Positions 1 through 5,300 of a stretch of 7,862 nt of DNA are shown piece by piece; position 1 is the stretch's first letter; the number at the start of each line of letters is the position of its first letter. The position numbers and the translations under genes are program-made. The notes under the pieces are model-generated. The model did no database searches, was not told the DNA's origin, and worked only from the letters and a program-made list of their open reading frames with translations. The DNA is from Euryarchaeota archaeon UBA82 (GTDB lineage Archaea; Thermoplasmatota; Poseidoniia; Poseidoniales; Poseidoniaceae): positions 8,153-16,014 of the forward strand of contig DAKQ01000087.1 of the NCBI GenBank assembly GCA_002496635.1, given 5' to 3'.

Positions 1-171
1 GCAATCACCACTTCGATCACAGCCGCATTAGGTGAAGATTCGATGGTGAAGAGGTATGAAGGCACAGGTTTGTACGATAAACAAACCAAAGCTGGAGAAT
101 TTGTTGCTGCAGACGGAACAATCCGTCAAGCAGGAATCGTTGATGGTGAATCAACCGACTTCAAGATTTGA
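1..171 (+). CDS. C-terminal end of an unrecognised protein (5' truncated by the window)
   Basis: An open frame runs from the first base to a TGA at 169-171 and gives 56 residues, starting AITTSITAALGEDS and ending GESTDFKI. Its beginning lies outside the window. The frame has no internal stop and codon use like the genes downstream, so I take it as a genuine coding end. The fragment is soluble-looking, rich in Gly, Thr and Asp, with a GTGLYD stretch near its middle and no membrane segment or cysteine. I do not recognise the family. The position upstream of L18e is often held by RNA polymerase subunit D in euryarchaea, but this tail does not look like RpoD to me. It is followed after 51 bases by the next gene on the same strand. 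The coding call is fairly sure; the function is unknown. Confidence 0.7.
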   Translation, partial: AITTSITAALGEDSMVKRYEGTGLYDKQTKAGEFVAADGTIRQAGIVDGESTDFKI

Positions 172-183
172 AGCGTGAACGAA

Positions 184-212
184 CCAATAGAAGGATTGGC
201 TTAGCCAACCTT
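184..212 (+). repeat. Two mutually exclusive small hairpins in the intergenic spacer
   Basis: CCAAT at 184-188 can pair with ATTGG at 195-199 across a 6-base loop. Alternatively AAGG-A-TTGGC at 191-200 can pair with GCCAACCTT at 204-212 across the 3-base loop TTA, with one bulged A at 195. The second form has nine pairs and ends only about 10 bases before the ATG at 223. No T-run follows, so it does not look like a classical terminator. The pairing is visible in the sequence; any regulatory role is speculation. Confidence 0.35.
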
Positions 213-222
213 CAAGGGTGGG

Positions 223-684
223 ATGCGCTCTCAAGTTATCATGGAAGACTGGAAGATACTCATCGACCGAGCTATGCAGCAAGAAACTCAGAACACAATT
301 GAAGCACACAAAATATACGGTGATGCGGTACGTTCAGCCCTTGCTCAAACACAAATGCTCCTTGGAGATTTGGAAGCAGCACAAGTGATTGAAGCCTTGT
401 ATGGAGCCCTTGTAGCATACTCGCAACAAGTCATGCTTCGAATGAAAGCAGAAGATCCAGAAGTAGGCGGAGTCGATCACGCATTCCGTGCAGGCCAAGC
501 ATACGGAGTATCTTGTGTTCTCAACCATCTTATCGATCAATTAACCGACGTGGCCGGAATTACAGCTCTCGGCGCTCTTGATGATTTCTCAGATACACTT
601 CACGATGAAATTATCATTCAAGGCCGTGCTGCTGGTTTAACCGTCGAACTCTTAGATGCAAAAGGCGAAATTCTGTTCGATTAA
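223..684 (+). CDS. Unrecognised 153-residue helical cytosolic protein
   Basis: This codes for 153 residues with no signal peptide, membrane helix or cysteine cluster (a single Cys near residue 98). The sequence appears mostly alpha-helical, with helices around residues 8-30, 34-75, 83-106 and 118-136. It closes with a short beta-like tail, GLTVELLDAKGEILFD. I cannot assign a family. The start is uncertain. ATG 223 has a GGGTGG only one base upstream, which is too close for good ribosome binding, and ATG 241 (MEDWKILID) has no site at a normal distance. The gene sits between an unknown gene and the ribosomal operon, 75 bases before L18e, where many euryarchaea carry RpoD. It may be co-transcribed with the ribosomal genes, but the leader at 685-759 is long enough to hold its own control point. 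Confidence 0.75.
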   Translation: MRSQVIMEDWKILIDRAMQQETQNTIEAHKIYGDAVRSALAQTQMLLGDLEAAQVIEALYGALVAYSQQVMLRMKAEDPEVGGVDHAFRAGQAYGVSCVLNHLIDQLTDVAGITALGALDDFSDTLHDEIIIQGRAAGLTVELLDAKGEILFD

Positions 685-691
685 GTTCTGC

Positions 692-733
692 TCTCGCGTC
701 GGTGGCTTCATAACCAGCAGGTAGGTCGCGAGA
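692..733 (+). promoter_or_regulatory. Leader hairpin with possible pseudoknot upstream of the L18e operon
   Basis: TCTCGCG (692-698) and CGCGAGA (727-733) are perfect 7-bp inverted repeats enclosing a 28-base loop. AGCAG (716-720), inside the loop, is complementary to CTGCT (688-692), just 5' of the stem. That order (A-B-A'-B') is the layout of an H-type pseudoknot, although the two stems compete for base 692. The loop also holds TTCATAA (707-713), a weak TATA-like match that could instead serve as a promoter element for the operon. No known riboswitch class is recognised. The complementarity is directly visible; the function is inferred. Confidence 0.4.
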
Positions 734-736
734 ATG

Positions 737-755
737 CCTCAAAGCATCGAGGGAG
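737..755 (+). promoter_or_regulatory. L18e ribosome-binding site inside a small hairpin
   Basis: GAGGGAG at 749-755 is the purine-rich site for the ATG at 760. CCTC at 737-740 can pair with GAGG at 749-752 across an 8-base loop, which would cover the ribosome-binding site. The stem has only 4 bp, so it would need help, for instance from a bound ribosomal protein or from the hairpin just upstream. The ribosome-binding site itself is well supported; the occlusion is a hypothesis. Confidence 0.4.
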
Positions 756-759
756 TCAT

Positions 760-1125
760 ATGAGCAAGCCAATACGAAAGACAAACGCAGATTTGGTCGA
801 ATTAATCGGTCAACTGAAAGCCCAGTCTCGTGATACCGGTGTTGCACTATGGCGAGATGTTGCTCAGCGCCTCTCCAAGAGCCGCAAGAACTGGGCCCAA
901 CCAAACCTAAGCCGCGTAACTCGTTACGCTCCAGAGGATGCAACCATCCTTGTACCTGGGAAACTGCTTGGATCTGGTGAAGTTACAGGGAACCGCACCA
1001 TCGCCGCCTACAGTGTCAGCACAAGTGCACGAGCTAAGATTGAAGCCGCTGGTGGGAGAATTCTCACTTACGGTGAATTGATGAACGAAAACCCAAAAGG
1101 AAACGGGGTGATTATTCTTGGATGA
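760..1125 (+). CDS. rpl18e: 50S ribosomal protein L18e (eL18)
   Basis: This encodes a structural protein of the large ribosomal subunit found in archaea and eukaryotes but not bacteria. The product has 121 residues, the normal length for the archaeal family. Family hallmarks are visible: SRKNWAQPNLSRVTRYA in the first half, then VPGKLLGSGEVTGN, the SVSTSARAKIEAAGG segment and the C-terminal NPKGNGVIILG. ATG 760 is chosen because GAGGGAG lies just upstream and the protein then begins MSKPIRKTNADLVELI, as expected. It is the first gene of the L18e-L13-S9-RpoN operon, and its last codons contain both the ribosome-binding site and the start of L13. The identification is very secure. Confidence 0.97.
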   Translation: MSKPIRKTNADLVELIGQLKAQSRDTGVALWRDVAQRLSKSRKNWAQPNLSRVTRYAPEDATILVPGKLLGSGEVTGNRTIAAYSVSTSARAKIEAAGGRILTYGELMNENPKGNGVIILG

Positions 1126-1606
1126 AGCACAAACCTACGTCTTTGACGCAGATGGACTTGTCCTAGGACGTCTTGCTTCCACAGTAGCAGACATGCTTCT
1201 GAAGGCTGCACGCTCAGATCGTGATGACAAAGTTGTCATCATTAACTCAGAGAAAGCAATCGTTTCGGGAAGTTCACGTTCAGTATTCCAAAACTATCAC
1301 GATAAATATGCTTTGAATCACGCTCGCAAGGGTCCTTTTTACCCACGTATGCCTGATATGATCCTCAAGCGTACAGTTCGTGGAATGTTGCCTTACCAAA
1401 GAAAGAGCAGTGGCCGCAGAGCACTCCGAAATCTACGTGTAGAAATCGGATGCCCACACCATCTTGCTTCAGGCATGCCAGAAGGCCATGTCGAAGGCGA
1501 TGACAGTAAAATTCGCAAATCCTTGCCAGAAAGCTATGTTCGCCTTGGCGACATCAGCGCAAGTCTTGGTGCACCATCGCACCGATGGACTGGAGGTGAA
1601 CAATGA
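1118..1606 (+). CDS. rpl13: 50S ribosomal protein L13 (uL13)
   Basis: This is a large-subunit ribosomal protein of 162 residues, at the long end for archaeal L13. Diagnostic segments are the N-terminal YVFDADGLVLGRLAS, VVIINSEKAIVSG, the basic MILKRTVRGMLPYQRKSSGR motif and the following LRVEIGCPHH. The start is a TTG at 1118-1120, supported by GGGGTGAT (1105-1112) ending about six bases upstream and by the correct N-terminal sequence beginning directly there. The ATG at 1122 is out of frame. The gene overlaps the end of L18e by 8 bases, which suggests translational coupling. The C-terminal 40 or so residues, after the HHLASGMPEGH stretch, are acidic and less typical of the core fold. The identification is very secure; the start is likely. 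Confidence 0.96.
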   Translation: MDEAQTYVFDADGLVLGRLASTVADMLLKAARSDRDDKVVIINSEKAIVSGSSRSVFQNYHDKYALNHARKGPFYPRMPDMILKRTVRGMLPYQRKSSGRRALRNLRVEIGCPHHLASGMPEGHVEGDDSKIRKSLPESYVRLGDISASLGAPSHRWTGGEQ

Positions 1607-2037
1607 TGGCACGTAAGAAGAAGTCGGTAGAAAGTTCAGGAAAGAGAAAGACCGCGGTTGCAAGAGCATCTGTCAAAGCAGGAAAAGGACGAGTTCGTGT
1701 AAACAGTGAACCGATTGAAATTCTCCAACCATCTCTTGCACGCCGTAAGGCAATGGAGCCACTGATTATTGCTGATGCAATGAATCGCCTCTCCAAAGTA
1801 GACATCAATCTGACCACTAATGGTGGAGGAATCATGGGCCAAACTGACGCAATCCGTACAGCGATTGCTCGTGGCCTGGTTCACTACAACGGTGGAGCAG
1901 AAGGAATCGACGAAGAACTTCGTGATGAGTACCTACGATTTGATCGTAGCCTCCTTGTCAACGATCCTCGTCGTAAGGAAGCAAAGCACCAACTCGGACG
2001 TGGTGCTCGTCGCAAGAAGCAAAAGTCCTATCGATGA
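1606..2037 (+). CDS. rps9: 30S ribosomal protein S9 (uS9)
   Basis: This is a small-subunit ribosomal protein whose C-terminal tail reaches the P-site tRNA in ribosomes of all domains. Visible hallmarks are the basic start MARKKKSVESSGKRKTAVAR, the INLTTNGGGIMGQTDAIRTA segment, RGLVHYN and the canonical C-terminus GARRKKQKSYR. Two adjacent ATGs are possible, 1603 and 1606. I choose 1606 because it lies six bases after GGAGGTGA (1592-1599), the same spacing seen at neighbouring starts. With 1603 the protein simply gains one Met and the start overlaps the L13 stop as ATGA. The product is 143 residues, slightly longer than many archaeal S9 proteins because of its charged N-terminus. The identification is very secure. 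Confidence 0.97.
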   Translation: MARKKKSVESSGKRKTAVARASVKAGKGRVRVNSEPIEILQPSLARRKAMEPLIIADAMNRLSKVDINLTTNGGGIMGQTDAIRTAIARGLVHYNGGAEGIDEELRDEYLRFDRSLLVNDPRRKEAKHQLGRGARRKKQKSYR

Positions 2038-2048
2038 GGTGATGAAAG

Positions 2049-2252
2049 ATGATAATTCCAATCCGTTGTTTCAGCTGTGGTACCGTTATAGCTCATAAGT
2101 GGGAAGCGTTCAATGAAAAACTCGCAGAGGGTGCAAGCGTTAGTGATGCACTCGATTATGTAGGTTTCAAGCGCTACTGTTGCCGACGTATGTACGTTGG
2201 ACACATTGATTTGATCGAAGAAATCGTTCCTTTCAGTGCTCAGCACAAGTGA
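2049..2252 (+). CDS. rpoN: DNA-directed RNA polymerase subunit N (Rpo10)
   Basis: This is a small zinc-binding subunit of archaeal RNA polymerase, the counterpart of eukaryotic Rpb10, which helps hold the D/L assembly platform to the large subunits. The 67-residue product begins MIIPIRCFSCGTVIAHKW. It carries the CxxC pair (Cys7 and Cys10) and the later Cys-Cys pair in RYCCRRM (Cys44-Cys45), so the full set of four zinc ligands is intact. The ribosome-binding site GAGGTGAT (2036-2043) overlaps the S9 stop codon and lies at the usual distance from ATG 2049, showing tight coupling to S9. The usual euryarchaeal follower, RpoK, is missing; a tRNA gene comes 9 bases after the stop. This is archaeal RpoN, unrelated to bacterial sigma-54, which shares the name. 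Confidence 0.96.
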   Translation: MIIPIRCFSCGTVIAHKWEAFNEKLAEGASVSDALDYVGFKRYCCRRMYVGHIDLIEEIVPFSAQHK

Positions 2253-2261
2253 AGATATCTC

Positions 2262-2336
2262 GGGCCTGTGGGTTAGCTTGGCCTATACTTGGCGGCTGGG
2301 GGCCGTCAGACCCCAGTTCAAATCTGGGCAGGCCCA
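2262..2336 (+). tRNA. tRNA-Pro (anticodon GGG)
   Basis: A 75-base cloverleaf folds cleanly. The acceptor stem GGGCCTG (2262-2268) pairs perfectly with CAGGCCC (2329-2335). The D-arm (2271-2289) carries the GG pair in its loop. The anticodon stem GGCGG/CCGTC has one G-T pair and the loop CTGGGGG puts anticodon GGG at 2298-2300. The T-arm is CCCAG-TTCAAAT-CTGGG. The discriminator base is A (2336), CCA is not encoded, and there is no intron. It reads CCC and CCU proline codons. It starts only 9 bases after the RpoN stop with no clear promoter of its own, so it is probably released from the ribosomal operon transcript by RNase P and RNase Z. Confidence 0.95.
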
Positions 2337-2385
2337 CTCCGTCGATATCCATGGTTAACCCCTGACCGATTAGCCTTGCATTGAT
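2337..2385 (+). promoter_or_regulatory. Spacer between tRNA-Pro and the surface-protein gene, possible promoter
   Basis: These 49 bases separate the tRNA from the large surface-protein gene. No ribosome-binding site is visible before ATG 2386 or before the alternative ATG 2410, so translation may be leaderless. TTGATATG at 2381-2388 is a weak TATA-like element about 25 bases before ATG 2410, which would fit a leaderless start there. TTAA at 2355-2358 stands in a similar place for ATG 2386. There is no T-run terminator. The promoter call is tentative. Confidence 0.25.
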
Positions 2386-5300
2386 ATGGTCCAAACGCTA
2401 GCACATGCTATGCGCTCCCGAGCCGTTGCATTGTTTGCTCTTCTCTTAGTGACTAGCCTTGCCCCATTGGTGTCTTCAGACCTGACGATTACGGCTTCAG
2501 ATACAACGTGGGGTGGAGTGAACCGAACTCTCGACGGGAATGTAACGGTTTCCGCCACCTCAACTCTAACCATTGAGTCAGGGGCAGTTATTGACACTGG
2601 AGAATACTGGATTCAAATCGATGGCTCTCTTATTGCAACCGATGTCGAATTTATGTCGAGCATTACGCCTGCAAGCCAAGGCTCTACAGGAGCAGGTCTT
2701 TGGCCAGGAATCATTGTTTCATCAACTGCAGATGCGGTTCTGTCCAATGTCACTATTCGAGGAGCGGAGTCTGCTCTGGCAGTTCATGGGGACGTGACAA
2801 TCCATGAAGAAATCTTGATTACAAACAGTTACATTGGCATCGATATTCATCCATCAGGAACAGTAGTAGCCGAAAATGTGACAATGGATACAATTGATAT
2901 TCAAGCAGTCAATAACGAAGGCCAATTCACAGTTACGACAGGAACATTCACCAATACTGCAACTGGAATCCACTCCTCAAATCATCTCACAGCATCAGAT
3001 ATAACATTCAATCAAACCGGTTTCGCCCTCGACATCGTAGCGGGGGACGCAGCAATTACAGGGCTAGGGCTAGACAATGTTAGTGTAGGCATAGGCTCGG
3101 ATTCAGGAGCAACAACCTCTGTAAACAGCATTTTTGGCCAATCTGTGGCCCTTCTCATAGATGGCTCAGGCACGGATGATTTAACCCTCTCAAACGCCCT
3201 TCTTTCTGGAGATCGTCTTCTGTGGGGTGCGGTTGAAAGCATCTATCTTTCTGATGTTGATTTCACTCAACAGTCGCTTGATAGAACTGCCATCGATATA
3301 CGCTGTACACTTGATTGCAACTTCGATGACATAACCCTCTTACAAACAGAAATTGGCTTTGACATCGATGGGCCAGGGGTTACTGAGATTATGAACAGTA
3401 ATATTGATTCCACAAATCTCGCTTTACGAGGCTCTGGAGATGGCTTACTGATTCTCAAAGAATCTAATTTCACATCACAAGAGAAAGTAATGACGTTATC
3501 TGGTCTCGATACTGAGATAACAGGCACAAATGCAGAGTTAAGTCAAGGTGACGGACCAGCAATAAACGTCTTGGAAGGTCAACACGATTGGAATGAATTC
3601 AATGTTGAAAAGGCCTACAGCAGTTCTGATGTTACATCCGTTGGTATCGATGCATGGTATTCTTCAATTCAATCAACAGACCTAACAACAAACGGCTATT
3701 CAACAGGAGCAATCTTTGAAGACAGCACTCTTACAGCGGAAACTGCAATATTCATCAATGGTAAAACAACAGGTATCTACGGAATTCAGTCCACATTAAC
3801 GTTCGAAGATTTGTCAACATCAACCCAACAATATGGCGTTCGATTAACGGATGAATCTCACCTACAAACATCAACATGGGCCGCAAATCTACACAATACG
3901 CCTCTTCTTCTTGAACAAGATTCAACAGCACATGCTCGTACATTTGCTCCACAGAACACCGCTCAAGGATCATCTGACGCAGTTGGCGATGGAACGTTCC
4001 TCTATGGAGGACCAACAACAAGTACAGTCTCAACAACTGCATATGGATATCTTTACGAAACATATGTGTCTTTCACTGATATCAACAATCAGCCAATTCA
4101 AGCAGAGGCCTACGCTCACAATTTCCTCTCAACTGGAGATACAAATGGCGTTGCTTCTCTCCCTCTCCTGTCAACGGGCTCTATGGTCGATGTTCTTTAC
4201 CAAGGAGCAGGTGTTCGAGCAGAATTGATTGGAAATCAAGCGGGTCAGTCGGTTCAAATCATCACTGTGCCTCAAGGAGATTGGAATCTTCCATCATCGT
4301 CTACAATTGTTCTGGGAGCAAAACCAGACGGTAGTCCTCATATGCTTAATGGAAATCTCAATTTCGCAACAAATTCTCAACTCAAACTCATCGATACAAC
4401 GCTGATTGTAGATTCATCATCAGCCGTTGATCTTGGGGCATCGGGCACCTTAACGGGAGACGGGGGGATTCTCAACGCTACATCATTATCCTTGAACGTC
4501 CAATCCACTTTTGCATCTGAAGGAAATGGTTTAGAGATTCAATCACCAGTCTCATGGTCATGTTCTTCAGCACAGTCAATTAGCAGTATTCGATTCACAT
4601 CTTCGCTTTCTATCGGAGCATTATGTGAAGTTGAAATGACTGGAGGTGAAGCCAACCAACAAATTACCGTAGGTACAGGAGGCTCCTTCTCGCTCTTTTC
4701 AATTCTCGAAATCAGTGTTCTCGATAAAGGAACTCCTGTCGAAGGAGCGACGATTATCGTGGACGGCCAAACAGTTTCAACCGATGCGTTAGGAGAAGCA
4801 ACAGCTCAAACAACAGCCCGCACAGTAGATTCTCAAGGAGATGTCCAAGGAGGCATCAAAACTGTGACTATGCAAATTCAGTCGTTTACTGAGTTCTTTG
4901 CTTGGGATACAAAGAGATCAACAAGTCATACCTTCATGGCTTCAACAGTTCCTACAGGGACAATCAGTTCATGGCTGGTTCTGGAGAAATCATGGAGCCC
5001 ATATCGCCTTGAGGGAGATTTGACAATCGCTTCAACAACAAAACTGACAGTAAACGATGGCGTTGAACTTCGCATCGCATCACAAGCCATTATCGATGTA
5101 CAAGGCGTCTTTGAAGCAGGCTCTGCAACCATATCATCAACAGGGTTTGGGGCACGGTGGGGTGGGTTACTTCTCGATGGAATTGTCGGTTCAAGAGTAC
5201 AACTTTCAGGAACTCAACTCGTCGAAGGCTCCCCATTACTCACAGTATCTGGATACGGAGACATGGTGGCAGAAAATGTCAATTTTGCTCGTTCTGCAGG

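Noticed and set aside
1..171. The tail of RNA polymerase subunit D, expected from typical archaeal gene order
   Set aside because: The residues do not resemble the RpoD C-terminus as I know it, and another gene lies between this fragment and L18e.
191..222. A Rho-independent-style terminator after the first partial gene
   Set aside because: The hairpin is not followed by a T-run and sits immediately before the next start, so a terminator is unlikely.
1554..1884. Open frames on the minus strand across the L13-S9 junction
   Set aside because: They lie opposite two certain ribosomal genes, have no ribosome-binding sites and resemble no family; they are shadow frames.
4641..4655. A perfect GGAGGTGA inside the giant surface-protein gene
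   Set aside because: No start codon lies at a suitable distance and the surrounding frame is continuous, so it simply encodes Gly-Gly-Glu in TGGEAN.
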